Source: Gleimia europaea ACS-120-V-Col10b (lineage in GTDB: Bacteria; Actinomycetota; Actinomycetes; Actinomycetales; Actinomycetaceae). Taken from it: 64,000 bases of DNA. Shown in pieces: positions 43,614 through 52,799 of this stretch. Position numbers and translations under genes: made by a program. Below the pieces are notes generated by a model that had not been told where the DNA came from, ran no database searches, and was given only the letters and a program-made list of their open reading frames with translations. The stretch is taken from assembly GCF_000411155.1 (NCBI RefSeq), contig NZ_KE150266.1, positions 806,001 through 870,000 of the forward strand. Reading direction: 5' to 3'. Position 1 is the stretch's first letter, and every line of letters starts with the position of its first letter.

Positions 43614-43700
43614 TTTGGCACTTCCTTCCATTTATTCCTGCTGTAGAAGCAGATGTCAGTTTTATGGACCTCGGCACGGTACCGGGAATCCGGGGTGGCC

Positions 43701-44222
43701 TTAGGCCGCTTCTTCCTGCTTCTGGCGCAGGGCGTCGATGGTGCGCACGGTCTGGGTAGGCAGTGCGGCGAAAGCAAACGCGGCCTTGGACATTCCCGCC
43801 TTGAGGACGCCAGCGGTCTTGGCCAGCAGCACCTCGCGAGACTCAAGGTCAGCGAGCTTCTTAACATCATCAGCGGAGAGCTTCGCGCCCTCCATCACAC
43901 CGGTCTTTAGAACCAGTGCGGGGTTCTCCTTAGCGAAGTCACGCAAAGCCTTCGCAGCGTCAACGACCTCGCCGTTTACAAACGCGATGGCGGTTGGGCC
44001 AACCAGGTCTTCTTCTAGGAAGTCGAGACCAACTTCCTTCGCAGCAATGGTGGCCAGCGTGTTCTTCACCACGGAGTACTGCGCGTTACCAGCCATCGAG
44101 CGACGAAGCGTCTTCATCTCCTCAACGGTCAAGCCGCGGTATTCAGTCAGCACAACAGCAGACGAAGAGCGGAAACGCTCCGTTAGCTCTGCAACTGCAG
44201 CTTCCTTGTCAGGCCTTGCCAT
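43701..44222 (-). CDS. rplJ: 50S ribosomal protein L10
   Basis: A 173-residue L10 from the ATG at 44222 (ARPDKEAAVAELTERFRSSS). The frame is open 25 codons further upstream, but that stretch lies over the leader and a GGAGGG site sits just before 44222. L10 anchors L7/L12 dimers on the 50S stalk. Likely autoregulated through the L10 leader. Confidence 0.97.
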   Translation of the reverse strand: MARPDKEAAVAELTERFRSSSAVVLTEYRGLTVEEMKTLRRSMAGNAQYSVVKNTLATIAAKEVGLDFLEEDLVGPTAIAFVNGEVVDAAKALRDFAKENPALVLKTGVMEGAKLSADDVKKLADLESREVLLAKTAGVLKAGMSKAAFAFAALPTQTVRTIDALRQKQEEAA

Positions 44223-44319
44223 GGGCCCTCCTTCCGTGATCATCCGCCGGCCCAGAACAAACCCGGAGCGGGGAATAAAAAAATCCCCGGCGCGCAAGGC
44301 ACACGGGGGCAGACAAAAA

Positions 44320-44401
44320 GTCTCACTCGTTCACCTGCGCAGGTTCCATCTGGATTACACCTCAATGAGGTACCAACGGTCTTTGGCTACAAAGTAGGCT
44401 A
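44320..44401 (-). ncRNA. Ribosomal protein L10 leader
   Basis: On the minus strand the segment runs AAAGACCGTTGGTACC, then TGTAATCC, then CCTGCGCAGGTGAACG. This resembles the kinked L10 leader found before rplJ in many bacteria, where L10 with L7/L12 represses its own mRNA. A hairpin with arms CGGGGA/TCCCCG and an A/T-only loop (44269-44289) lies between it and the start codon. Confidence 0.7.
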
Positions 44402-44424
44402 CCCAGCCGCGGCTACAAGTGCAA
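44396..44424 (-). promoter_or_regulatory. Candidate promoter of rplJ-rplL
   Basis: On the minus strand TTGCAC (44419-44424), 17-bp spacer, TAGCCT (44396-44401), placed between the rplA terminator and the L10 leader. Confidence 0.45.
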
Positions 44425-44470
44425 GCACGAAAGCGGCAAAGGAGGCAAATATGAGCGGTTTAACAAGAAA

Positions 44471-44497
44471 ACTGGCCCCGGCATAACCGGGGCCAGT
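44471..44497 (-). terminator. Terminator after rplA
   Basis: An 11-bp stem (ACTGGCCCCGG/CCGGGGCCAGT) with a 5-nt loop, 18 bp past the rplA stop, followed by TTTCTTGTTAAA on the minus strand. Confidence 0.85.
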
Positions 44498-44515
44498 CAC
44501 GTGCTTGAAGCTAGA

Positions 44516-45211
44516 TTAAGCAGTCTTAACCACGACATCCAACGGAATACCAGGACCCATGGTTGTCGAAACAGTAGCCTTCTTAATGTAGCGGCCCTTA
44601 GAGGAAGCCGGCTTCAGACGAATGATCTCGTCGAACACCGCGCGGTAGTTCTCCGCGAGCTGCTCAGCCGTGAAGTTCGTCTTGCCAACGATGAACGCGA
44701 GGTTCGAGTGCTTATCAACACGGAACTCGATACGACCGCCCTTAATTTCCTTAACGGCCTTCGCAACATCCATCGTTACCGTGCCTGTCTTCGGGTTTGG
44801 CATAAGACCACGCGGACCAAGCACGCGGCCCAGACGACCAACCTTGCCCATCATGTCCGGGGTAGCAACAGCGACATCGAAGTCGGTGTAACCGCCCTGA
44901 ACCTTCTCAATGAGCTCGTCGCCGCCAACCTCATCCGCGCCAGCATCGAGCGCCTCCTGAGCGCGCTCGCCAACGGCAAAGACCAGGACCCTGGAGGTCT
45001 TACCGGTGCCATGCGGAAGAGAGACAGTGCCACGCACCATCTGATCAGCCTTACGCGGATCCACACTCAGGCGGAACATAACCTCAACGGTCGCGTCAAA
45101 CTTGGTGGTCGAAGTTTCTTTAGCTAGCTTCATCGCGTCGAGCGGAGCGTACAACTCACCGGGGTGAATCTTCTCGACCGCTGCGCGGTAAGCCTTTGAA
45201 CGAGTAGCCAT
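44516..45211 (-). CDS. rplA: 50S ribosomal protein L1
   Basis: A 231-residue L1 with the signature [19 protein letters not shown] and the N-terminal [17 protein letters not shown]. Forms the mobile L1 stalk. Follows rplK by 70 bp. Confidence 0.98.
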   Translation of the reverse strand: MATRSKAYRAAVEKIHPGELYAPLDAMKLAKETSTTKFDATVEVMFRLSVDPRKADQMVRGTVSLPHGTGKTSRVLVFAVGERAQEALDAGADEVGGDELIEKVQGGYTDFDVAVATPDMMGKVGRLGRVLGPRGLMPNPKTGTVTMDVAKAVKEIKGGRIEFRVDKHSNLAFIVGKTNFTAEQLAENYRAVFDEIIRLKPASSKGRYIKKATVSTTMGPGIPLDVVVKTA

Positions 45212-45281
45212 ATCTGCGTTTCTCCTTGCAGTTGTGGTGTCAGTGGGCGGCTATTGCCCTGCCACGAAATAGTTAGTGGAA

Positions 45282-45713
45282 TCAGGCCTCAACCGTGATT
45301 CCCATGGAACGAGCGGTGCCAGCAATAATCTTCATAGCCGCATCAACATCGTTCGCGTTAAGATCTTCCTTCTTCAACTCCGCGATCTCACGAACCTGAG
45401 CCTGCGTTAGCGAGCCCACCTTCGTGGTGTGCGGGGTGCCCGAGCCCTTTGCAACGCCAGCAGCCTTCTTAATCAGCTGCGCTGCCGGAGGGGTCTTGGT
45501 GATGAAGGTAAACGAACGGTCTTCATACACGGTGATCTCAACCGGAATAATATTTCCGCGTTGAGATTCAGTTGCCGCGTTGTAAGCCTTCGTGAACTCC
45601 ATGATGTTCACGCCGTGCTGGCCAAGAGCTGGGCCAACCGGCGGAGCCGGGGTTGCAGCGCCAGCCTGAATCTGGAGCTTAATCAGGCCGACAACCTTTT
45701 TCTTCGGTGCCAT
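45282..45713 (-). CDS. rplK: 50S ribosomal protein L11
   Basis: A 143-residue L11 with [20 protein letters not shown] and the C-terminal rRNA-binding part ending [14 protein letters not shown]. Part of the GTPase-associated centre. A CCCAACTGC...GCAGTTTTGGG imperfect hairpin lies in the leader (about 45746-45771). Confidence 0.98.
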   Translation of the reverse strand: MAPKKKVVGLIKLQIQAGAATPAPPVGPALGQHGVNIMEFTKAYNAATESQRGNIIPVEITVYEDRSFTFITKTPPAAQLIKKAAGVAKGSGTPHTTKVGSLTQAQVREIAELKKEDLNANDVDAAMKIIAGTARSMGITVEA

Positions 45714-45848
45714 AAATTTGGGTCCTTTTACTTGTCAACTTTCCCAACTGCCATGTCGCAGTTTTGGGCAGTGTCCCCCTTCATCGCTTCGCAATGCCGA
45801 TTTTGGGCATGCGAATGCCGAAAGGGTGCACGATCGATAATCATAACG

Positions 45849-45880
45849 CCCACGCCGCCTCTAAAGCCAGACGGCGTGGG
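45849..45880 (-). terminator. Hairpin after nusG
   Basis: A 9-bp stem (CCCACGCCG/CGGCGTGGG) with a 14-nt loop, 20 bp past the nusG stop. The U-tract is poor, so read-through into rplK is likely. Confidence 0.5.
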
Positions 45881-45900
45881 ACACATCACCCGCATGGTGA

Positions 45901-46677
45901 CTAGTCGATTTTCTCAACCTGATCAAAGTTGAGTTCAATCGGCGTTTCGCGCTCGAAAATCATGATCGAGAGCGTGAGCTTACGCTGCTCTGGGAAGACC
46001 CCAGAAACCGTAGCCGGCATGTTCTCGAACGGGCCGTCCTTAACCGTGACAGACTCGCCAACCTCGAACGTGATTGCCGGAGCAGTCACTACCTCGGCGG
46101 CCTCCTGCTGCTGCGCCTTGGAAACCCACATCGGGGCGAGCATGTTCACAACCTCGTCCAGATATAGCGGAACCGGATCGCGAGCATCGCCCACAAAGCC
46201 CGTAACCGCAGGGGTTTCCTTAACCACACGCCAAGACTTCTCGTTCATCTCCATGCGCACAAGCACATAGCCCGGAATGCGCACGCGATCAACCTGTTTC
46301 TTCTTACCAGCCTTCGTCAGTTCCGTGACAGTCTCCATTGGAACCTCAACCTGGTAAATCCAATCCTCTGCATTCTGCGAAACCACGCGTTGCTCGAGAT
46401 TGGCTTTCACGCGGCGCTCGTGCCCGGAGTAAGAATGAATGACGTACCAGTCACCCGGCAGGTATGACAGTTCCTCGCGCTTAGCCTCGATCGGGTCTAC
46501 GACCTGAGGATCATCGCTCGGAGCCGGAGCATCTACTGCCTGTGCGGCGGCCGCGCCTCCTTCAGTTGCTCCTGCCGCAACCTCGTCTGCAACAGCCGGC
46601 GCTTCGCCCGCCACATCGGGCGCGACTTCGGGAGTCTGCTCGTCCTCGTACTTTTCTTCAGTGCTTTCCTGATCCAT
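45901..46677 (-). CDS. nusG: Transcription termination/antitermination protein NusG
   Basis: A 258-residue NusG. An acidic Ala/Glu-rich extension (1-75) precedes the NGN domain ([20 protein letters not shown]) and the C-terminal KOW domain ([14 protein letters not shown]). It couples RNA polymerase to S10 and Rho. Acidic N-terminal extensions are common in actinobacterial NusG. Confidence 0.97.
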   Translation of the reverse strand: MDQESTEEKYEDEQTPEVAPDVAGEAPAVADEVAAGATEGGAAAAQAVDAPAPSDDPQVVDPIEAKREELSYLPGDWYVIHSYSGHERRVKANLEQRVVSQNAEDWIYQVEVPMETVTELTKAGKKKQVDRVRIPGYVLVRMEMNEKSWRVVKETPAVTGFVGDARDPVPLYLDEVVNMLAPMWVSKAQQQEAAEVVTAPAITFEVGESVTVKDGPFENMPATVSGVFPEQRKLTLSIMIFERETPIELNFDQVEKID

Positions 46678-46718
46678 CTAGGACCTCCTTGAACACTTCC
46701 TAAATAGGCTAAAAAAGT

Positions 46719-46749
46719 AACACACCCTGGGCGGTGCCTCGGGTGTGTT
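46719..46749 (-). terminator. Terminator after secE
   Basis: A 9-bp stem (AACACACCC/GGGTGTGTT) with a 13-nt loop, followed on the minus strand by ACTTTTTTAGC. Lies between secE and nusG. Confidence 0.75.
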
Positions 46750-46788
46750 TATCAACGACATGAGTTTAACGCATAAGCGCGAGATTTA

Positions 46789-47028
46789 CTATCCAAAAAC
46801 CCAAACGCTCAACTGGCCAAACGCGAAATCAAGAAGACCGGTGTAAATCATGATCGAAACCACGAAAACCAGAACTACCAAGAAATAGGTCCACCATTCT
46901 TCCTGACTGGGCCAAATCACCTTCTTAAGCTCGGCAATGACCTGGCGAATGAACAGCAAGATGCGACCAAAAACGTTCAAGTCTTCCTTGACGTTTGGGT
47001 TCTGCGAAGACTTCGTCTGGTCTGACAT
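46789..47028 (-). CDS. secE: Preprotein translocase subunit SecE
   Basis: A 79-residue SecE with the conserved amphipathic stretch VIAELKKVIWPSQEEWW followed by one membrane helix (about 47-70). The frame is open through the tRNA gene upstream, but the ATG at 47028 with GAGGAAGAGG before it is the start. Partner of SecY. Confidence 0.95.
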   Translation of the reverse strand: MSDQTKSSQNPNVKEDLNVFGRILLFIRQVIAELKKVIWPSQEEWWTYFLVVLVFVVSIMIYTGLLDFAFGQLSVWVFG

Positions 47029-47057
47029 CCTCTTCCTCCTGGATAAACTACAACGAG

Positions 47058-47130
47058 CAGGGCAGGCGGGACTCGAACCCACAACCGCCGGTTTTGGAGA
47101 CCGGTGCGCTACCAATTGCGCCACTGCCCT
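47058..47130 (-). tRNA. tRNA-Trp (CCA anticodon)
   Basis: A full 73-nt cloverleaf: acceptor arms AGGGCAG/CTGCCCT, D arm GCGC...GCGC, anticodon stem CCGGT/ACCGG with loop CTCCAAA (anticodon CCA), T arm with TTCGAGT, discriminator G. The 3' CCA is not encoded. Just upstream of secE, the usual actinobacterial position. Confidence 0.96.
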
Positions 47131-47166
47131 ACGCTCACATCCGCGGCGCGAATATGTGCGTCGTCA

Positions 47167-47196
47167 AGCATAACCCGCCACGGCCACCAAGTCCAA
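47167..47196 (-). promoter_or_regulatory. Promoter of tRNA-Trp-secE
   Basis: On the minus strand TTGGAC (47191-47196), 18-bp spacer, TATGCT (47167-47172), about 37 bp before the tRNA 5' end. Confidence 0.55.
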
Positions 47197-47307
47197 CTGC
47201 TAGCGCCTGGGGCAAACTTTGCGACACAAATAACAGCACCAAATTGTGCGCCGTCCAGCAGGCGGCCCATCCTGCCAATACTGGGCGGCAAAGTTTAGGC
47301 TTAACAC

Positions 47308-48516
47308 GTGAGCAAAAATCGAGTATCAAAACGCCTGGGTGCCATCGCGCCATCAGCCACCCTTGCAGTATCCAACCGCGCAAAAGAACTGAAAGCCGCA
47401 GGCGAGCCCGTTATCGGATTCGGTGCAGGTGAACCCGACTTCCCCACCCCCGACTACATCGTGCAAGCCGCCGTTGCCGCCGCGAATGAGCCGGCCATGC
47501 ATAAGTACACGGCCAACAAGGGCCTGCCCGAACTGCGCCGAGCGATCGCCGAAAAGACTCTGCGAGACTCCGGCGTTGAGGTAGATCCTGAAACCAACAT
47601 TCTGGTTACCAACGGTGGCAAACAGGCTGTATTTCAGTCTTTCGCAGCCGTAATCGACCCGGGCGACGAAGTTCTGCTACCCGCCCCGTACTGGACCACC
47701 TACCCCGAAGCCATCACCCTGGCCGGAGGCATTCCCGTTGAGGTCTTTGCCTCTGCCGAACAGGAATACAAGGTAACCGTCAAACAGCTTGAAGCGGCCC
47801 GCACCGAACGCACCAAAGCCCTCCTCTTCTGCTCGCCGTCCAACCCCACCGGTTCGGTTTACACTCCCGAAGAAGCCGAAGCCATTGGCCGCTGGGCGCT
47901 AGAAAACGACGTGTGGATCCTCTCCGATGAGATATACGAGCACCTCCTCTACGATGATGCGCAGCCCGCGCACCTGCAAAAACTGGTACCCGAACTGTTT
48001 GACCGCATCATCGTCATGAACGGCGTTGCTAAAACCTACGCCATGACCGGGTGGCGTGTGGGCTGGATGATCGGGCCTGCGGACGTTATCAAGGCCGCCT
48101 CGAACTTCCAATCCCACCTCACCTCCAATGTTTGCAACGTGGCTCAACGCGCTGCCCTGGCGGCCGTATCCGGCGACCTCGCCGCCGTTGAACAAATGCG
48201 GCAAGCATTTGATCGCCGCCGCAAGAAGATGGTGGAACTACTCAGCCAAATCGACGGGTTCAAAGTTCCCACCCCGAAGGGCGCGTTCTACTGCTATCCC
48301 TCCGTTGAAGGCGTTATTGGCCGCGAGATTGCCGGCACGAAGATCGAGTCTTCTGCTGATCTTGCCGAAGTGATCCTTAATGAGGCGAAGGTTGCGGTAG
48401 TACCTGGCGAAGCGTTTGGCCCATCTGGCTTCATCCGCCTGTCTTACGCCCTTGGCGACGACGACCTCGTAGAAGGCGTCACGCGCATTAAGAAGCTGAT
48501 TAACGGCGAAAACTAG
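47308..48516 (+). CDS. aspC: Pyridoxal-phosphate aminotransferase (aspartate aminotransferase type I)
   Basis: A 402-residue fold-type I aminotransferase. The PLP lysine is Lys242 in [16 protein letters not shown], with [12 protein letters not shown] and [10 protein letters not shown] before it. Most likely interconverts aspartate and oxaloacetate. GTG start at 47308 has no ribosome site; TAGGCT at 47296-47301 lies 7 bases upstream, so the mRNA may be leaderless. Followed by a good terminator. Confidence 0.9.
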   Translation: MSKNRVSKRLGAIAPSATLAVSNRAKELKAAGEPVIGFGAGEPDFPTPDYIVQAAVAAANEPAMHKYTANKGLPELRRAIAEKTLRDSGVEVDPETNILVTNGGKQAVFQSFAAVIDPGDEVLLPAPYWTTYPEAITLAGGIPVEVFASAEQEYKVTVKQLEAARTERTKALLFCSPSNPTGSVYTPEEAEAIGRWALENDVWILSDEIYEHLLYDDAQPAHLQKLVPELFDRIIVMNGVAKTYAMTGWRVGWMIGPADVIKAASNFQSHLTSNVCNVAQRAALAAVSGDLAAVEQMRQAFDRRRKKMVELLSQIDGFKVPTPKGAFYCYPSVEGVIGREIAGTKIESSADLAEVILNEAKVAVVPGEAFGPSGFIRLSYALGDDDLVEGVTRIKKLINGEN

Positions 48517-48531
48517 TAGCTTTCTTACAAA

Positions 48532-48563
48532 GGTGGCCAGGTTCGTTAGGGATCCTGGCCACC
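48532..48563 (+). terminator. Terminator after the aminotransferase gene
   Basis: A 10-bp stem (GGTGGCCAGG/CCTGGCCACC) with a 12-nt loop, 16 bp past the stop, followed by ATTTCTATT. Confidence 0.8.
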
Positions 48564-48640
48564 ATTTCTATTACCCGCTCGACTGGGGTGGACTGGTGTA
48601 AAGCCGGAAAAACTCATCGTATTTTGACAAACTTGAAGGC

Positions 48641-49471
48641 ATGAAAGCTGAACTAAAGAAACATTACGCGGACGATCCCAAAGCAACCGTTTTGATTTTG
48701 CACGGGTACGCCGAACACCAAGGGCGATATGCCCAGCTCATCGACAGTCTGGTCGAAGCCGGCATTGACGCCGTGACCTATGACCAGTACGGACACGGCA
48801 CTGCGCCCGGGCCGCGCGCCAGAGTGGACGTGGGCCAACTCATTAAAGACCATCTCGCGGCGCGCGAGCAGGTGCGCGAAGAAATGCGCACCGAAGACCT
48901 GTTCTTGTTTGGGCACTCCATGGGTGGCCTCATCACCGCTGCTTCAAACCTCATAAATCCGCGCGGCGTCACGGGCGTTGTCCTATCTGGCCCGGCGTTT
49001 AGCGCGACGGGGAGCCTTGAACGCGACAAGGTGCGCGCCGTTGCGAAAACAGTGCTGAAGTTCCCCGCAGGCATGCCCACGGCCGCGCTGGATGCGGAAG
49101 CGGTTAGCTCTGACCCTGACGTGATTGCCGCATACAAAGCCGATCCGCTCAACTACCACGGGCGCGTGCCCGCCCGCACCGCCGCAACCATGATTTTGCA
49201 GGGCCTGGAGACGCTTGAGCGAGCCGATAAGTGGCAGAACCCGCTTATCATCTTCCACGGCTCTGACGACACGCTTGCCGACCCTTCTGCTTCGTGGGAG
49301 TTCTCGCAAAAAGCACGCACGAGCGGCGCCCCCGTTGAAATGATTGAAGTGCCCAGTGCGCGCCATGAAGTGTTCAACGAGCCTCACGTGAACCGGATGC
49401 TCATGGAAACCCTCAACATGTGGATCCTTGGCATCCTGCGTGGCAAAGCCATCACCGACCCGCGGGAATAG
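48641..49471 (+). CDS. Alpha/beta hydrolase, monoacylglycerol lipase-like
   Basis: A 276-residue alpha/beta hydrolase. Oxyanion HGYAEHQGRY (21-30), nucleophile Ser93 in GHSMGG, likely acid Asp210 in GSDDTLADP and His242 in ARHEVFNEP form the triad. The order and motifs match bacterial monoacylglycerol lipases; a lysophospholipase role is also possible. No signal peptide, so cytoplasmic. It stands alone on the plus strand before the polysaccharide locus. Confidence 0.88.
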   Translation: MKAELKKHYADDPKATVLILHGYAEHQGRYAQLIDSLVEAGIDAVTYDQYGHGTAPGPRARVDVGQLIKDHLAAREQVREEMRTEDLFLFGHSMGGLITAASNLINPRGVTGVVLSGPAFSATGSLERDKVRAVAKTVLKFPAGMPTAALDAEAVSSDPDVIAAYKADPLNYHGRVPARTAATMILQGLETLERADKWQNPLIIFHGSDDTLADPSASWEFSQKARTSGAPVEMIEVPSARHEVFNEPHVNRMLMETLNMWILGILRGKAITDPRE

Positions 49472-49541
49472 GGTTTAGGTAGCAGACGTAAGCCCAGAAG
49501 ATGGTCTTAGCGGCTAGCCTTCGGCGGGGCCGTAACGGTAC

Positions 49542-49706
49542 TCAGAATCCATCCAGCCCAAGATCGGCCCACCATTGTGCTCTCTTGAAGCGCGCTCTTG
49601 CCTCGGCCTCGCCAAAACGTAGCGAGGACGAGGCTACGAGCGACAACGTGCCCGCCGCGCACCAGGCAGGGCCGAGGCTTTGATGCCCGCCTAATGCGCG
49701 GAGCAC
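49542..49706 (-). other. Short open frame of 54 codons between hydrolase and glycosyltransferase
   Basis: A GTG-started frame 3 bp past the glycosyltransferase stop; it ends RARFKRAQWWADLGLDGF. The last part looks protein-like and the stretch is more GC-rich than the locus beside it. No family is recognised and no ribosome site is evident. It may be a relict of a larger gene or chance. The surrounding 49472-49709 has no clear terminator. Confidence 0.2.
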
Positions 49707-49709
49707 AAG

Positions 49710-50669
49710 CTACGCTGTGTGCAACTGAAGTATTGATTCGGCTAGTGCGGAGATTTCCCCCAATGGAGCCGTGGAAATCATTCCCGGGAACTCCTCGTGG
49801 AAGGCATTTAGAGCTGGCAATTCGTATACGGCACATCTGAGTCCGCATTTCAACGCTTCATAAACCCCGTATCCAAATGATTCCAAAAGTGACGTAGATA
49901 CGAGCACGGCGGAATCCCCAAGTTCACGGTAACGTTTGGCGAGCTCTTGTTGCGGGACGTTATAGAAGATAGACACGCGATCTTGCACACCTGAACGCGC
50001 TATCTCTGCCATGAGATCAATTACCATCTCAGCAGGGACTCTTCCTGAAAAATACATCTCCCCTGCGTAGTTTTCGGGAAGATTACCCAAGACTCTGAGA
50101 AAATCGTTGTATCCCTTTGCCCGGGAAAACTGGCCCACCCAAATAAGCGTGGGCGACAAGTCAATACCATGCTCATGTTTATCTACAAAGAACATGTCTT
50201 CATCAACTTGGTTTGGCACTACCCGAACAAGTCGTTGCGCATTTGCAGGGAGCAGACTTTGGATGATGCCCGCCAGATAATCTGAGGGAACCCGCACTTC
50301 ATCTACTCGTCGCAGATCAAGCTTTTCCACTTCAGATGAGAGCACCCGCACATCGGAGGAGTGGAACTCATACACCCGTAGCGCAAGAGGTAAACTCTCA
50401 AATACCTTGTTCGCGATCTCTGGGGCTGAAGTAAAAATAACTTCATCATATCGACGTTGGCTTAAGGTAAACGTCAGGTAATTCTCGAGCCGATCTTTCC
50501 TGACGAGTCTGAATTCGACGTTGGGTAGCTCGTCAAAAATATTTCCGCCGCCACTGTCGTTGGAGAAAAGGAAGTCGAACTTATGGCCCGGAAGGTTTTT
50601 GGCTCGAGTACGCAGAACTGTTCCCATGCCTCCCTGGGTCAAATTCGGATAATAGTGGAGAACCCTCAT
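49710..50669 (-). CDS. Glycosyltransferase, GT4-like
   Basis: A 319-residue transferase of the GT-B fold. N-terminus MRVLHYYPNLTQGGMGTVLR is of the nucleotide-sugar transferase type; LIWVGQFSRAKGYNDFLRVL begins the donor-binding domain, and ESFGYGVYEALKCGLRCAVYE is the E-x7-E donor-sugar region. Start overlaps the upstream gene stop by one base (TAATG). Last gene of the minus-strand unit starting at wecC or at the 660-residue transferase. Donor and acceptor are unknown. Confidence 0.8.
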   Translation of the reverse strand: MRVLHYYPNLTQGGMGTVLRTRAKNLPGHKFDFLFSNDSGGGNIFDELPNVEFRLVRKDRLENYLTFTLSQRRYDEVIFTSAPEIANKVFESLPLALRVYEFHSSDVRVLSSEVEKLDLRRVDEVRVPSDYLAGIIQSLLPANAQRLVRVVPNQVDEDMFFVDKHEHGIDLSPTLIWVGQFSRAKGYNDFLRVLGNLPENYAGEMYFSGRVPAEMVIDLMAEIARSGVQDRVSIFYNVPQQELAKRYRELGDSAVLVSTSLLESFGYGVYEALKCGLRCAVYELPALNAFHEEFPGMISTAPLGEISALAESILQLHTA

Positions 50670-52651
50670 TAGTCTTCCTTTCCGATTTCGTTGATGAAGT
50701 TCAAAACCTGCTTGGCGCGGCTACTCCACTTCGAATCTTCAACTAGTACTTCTACAGAATTGAGTTCTTCTTGCGTCCACTCTGCTTCCATATGCAACCT
50801 AATCTGGTCGATGAAAGACTCGAGAGTGTCATAAACAGTTGTCGCCGGATATGTGCTGACACTTCCCATCTCGGCCGATACAACTCTGTTGGCACACGCC
50901 AGGTATTCATAAATCTTGTTCGGGTCTACGCCTCGAGTTAGAGGTGAGTCAACGAACGGTATCAACGCCACTTTCCAGCGAGGCATGATCGCCTCAAGCT
51001 CTTCGTGATTCTTCGGCCCCAGTATCTTCAAGTTATCTGGTGTGATTAGATTATCTGGCGCTCCATGCCCAACTATTTCAAACGTGTAATCAGGTAGAGC
51101 TTTTGCAGCAGCGATTACGTACTGCCAGTTGAACCATGCAGGAGTTAGGTGGCCTACGTAACCAACTACTTTCAAGGGCTGTCTTTCAGCTATCTGCTCA
51201 AGACTTCGATACTCGGAAAACACATCAGCGAGTTCTGCCCGCACGCCGTTGGGAATAACTCTCGGCTGCCGATCAGGATGCGCGACTGCCTCCATCTTCC
51301 GAGCTAATGCACCAGAAACTGTAATGATCGCATCAGCTCTCTGCGCCACGAACACTTCGAGGCTCGGGTCGTACCACTTTGAGTAGCCAACCCGTTTGAA
51401 CTCCTCCATGTTGTCCCGGATTTCATAGACGGTTGTCCAACCGTTTCGGTTGAACCGATCAATAACGCTTGCAGCATTCCAATCGGGGAAGGATGTGCAG
51501 TAATAGACCTTTGGCCCTTGCCATTCAAGCTTAAGGAGTTGATCTACTACCGCGTGGAAATCATTTCTGGGGAACTGCACGAGCCTTTCATCCACGACAT
51601 TCTCATGTTCCTGCAAACTCGAGAACGGCATGTATACCACCGTGGCACCGGCGTTACAGAATTCCTGTGCAAGATTATTTGGCCTAATAGCCAGTGTTTG
51701 GTGCCCGAGCGGAGGAGCTGTCGAATCAATGAAAATAAGGGGTTGTTCTTTATCCTCGGCTGGCAGAGCCTCAATGCTGTTGAAAACTTGTTCAACAGTA
51801 CGCTGGAACTCATATTCAAAATGCGGGGCGCCGAGTATGCTTCCTTTAGCCGACCAGTTTGCAAAGCTTGATACTCGTATTTGAGCAACTCCCTCAGGCA
51901 AATCTATTACAGCCGACGTATCTTTCTTGGAGTTACGAGAAGCGTGGCAATTTATAAACGCGCCCTGAACAGCGTGGTGTGGCAGGTTCGCTGGGCTGAG
52001 CATTTCGGCTCCGGCAGAATCGAAAAGCTGAACCTTTAGGGGCAGGTTTGTTCCTGTTCCAGGTGCAACAGTGATGTCAACTTTTACCTGCTGTGCTCCC
52101 GGATCCACATTTTCACTAAAATCATAGTTTTCGTAAGGAATCGAAAGCGGGGTTCCGGATTGCAACGCTCCAAGCGTCGGACCTGGAAGGTACTCTACGG
52201 CACCCAATACCAAAGTTTCTATGTCAGCTTTCCACTGTCGTCCAGTCAGACGAATGAGGGTGGCGTTGGCAGGGACGCGGAAAGCTGCATGAGTCACCTT
52301 GGGATTCTCAATCGGCCCGCTTTCAATGTAAATGTAGTCTCCAACCAAGCTTGATTTGTGGGGCCAATCTAAGATACGGATAACCTCGCCCGAATCATCA
52401 AGACATTCAATCTTCACCAGTGCGGCTCCGGCCACCTCTGGCGATGACGACACGGATTCTATCCAGAATTGGAAGTTCTCTCCGGCTTCGACAGGCACTT
52501 CAAGAGCAAGATTATGAATTGGCTCTAACTTGATATCGCTAAACTGCTGGTCTCGAAAAAAATCCAAGAATTGCATTTTCAACGAAGGTACCCGATCCCT
52601 AGTGGCCCTCATACGAGCTTTCCTAAGCAAGTTTTTACCTGACGAATGCAT
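50669..52651 (-). CDS. GT4-type glycosyltransferase with duplicated N-terminal beta module
   Basis: A protein of 660 residues from the ATG at 52651, with GAGG 7 bases before it; the frame also opens with a TTG four codons earlier. Residues about 40-290 look like two related beta-rich segments, each with a value/strand pattern ending in an arm like IRLTGRQW or IRVSSFANW, then LGA. The GT4 domain follows (about 300-655), with ITVSGALARKM, VIPNGV, VGYVGHL and the donor region PNKIYEYLACANRVVSAEMG. The N-terminal part may bind glycan or the membrane surface; that is inference. Cytoplasmic, no signal peptide. Confidence 0.8.
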   Translation of the reverse strand: MHSSGKNLLRKARMRATRDRVPSLKMQFLDFFRDQQFSDIKLEPIHNLALEVPVEAGENFQFWIESVSSSPEVAGAALVKIECLDDSGEVIRILDWPHKSSLVGDYIYIESGPIENPKVTHAAFRVPANATLIRLTGRQWKADIETLVLGAVEYLPGPTLGALQSGTPLSIPYENYDFSENVDPGAQQVKVDITVAPGTGTNLPLKVQLFDSAGAEMLSPANLPHHAVQGAFINCHASRNSKKDTSAVIDLPEGVAQIRVSSFANWSAKGSILGAPHFEYEFQRTVEQVFNSIEALPAEDKEQPLIFIDSTAPPLGHQTLAIRPNNLAQEFCNAGATVVYMPFSSLQEHENVVDERLVQFPRNDFHAVVDQLLKLEWQGPKVYYCTSFPDWNAASVIDRFNRNGWTTVYEIRDNMEEFKRVGYSKWYDPSLEVFVAQRADAIITVSGALARKMEAVAHPDRQPRVIPNGVRAELADVFSEYRSLEQIAERQPLKVVGYVGHLTPAWFNWQYVIAAAKALPDYTFEIVGHGAPDNLITPDNLKILGPKNHEELEAIMPRWKVALIPFVDSPLTRGVDPNKIYEYLACANRVVSAEMGSVSTYPATTVYDTLESFIDQIRLHMEAEWTQEELNSVEVLVEDSKWSSRAKQVLNFINEIGKED

Positions 52652-52799
52652 AGTAATCCTCAACTTTTCGGTTTTGAGTCTTCATTTTCATTTTTCATGC
52701 CTTTTGCGTCATTTGTCATGCACCTGGCTCGGCTCAACGTCAGTAGCTGACTGATAGGGCTTACGCATGTGACAGCGCTCTAGCGTCGACTAAGCCCGC
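52652..52799. other. AT-rich gap before the GT4 gene
   Basis: 148 bp. On the minus strand it has a GTCAGCTACTGAC hairpin near 52738-52752, then A-rich DNA with repeated ATGA/AAATGA steps. It may hold a promoter for the last two genes. Confidence 0.35.
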
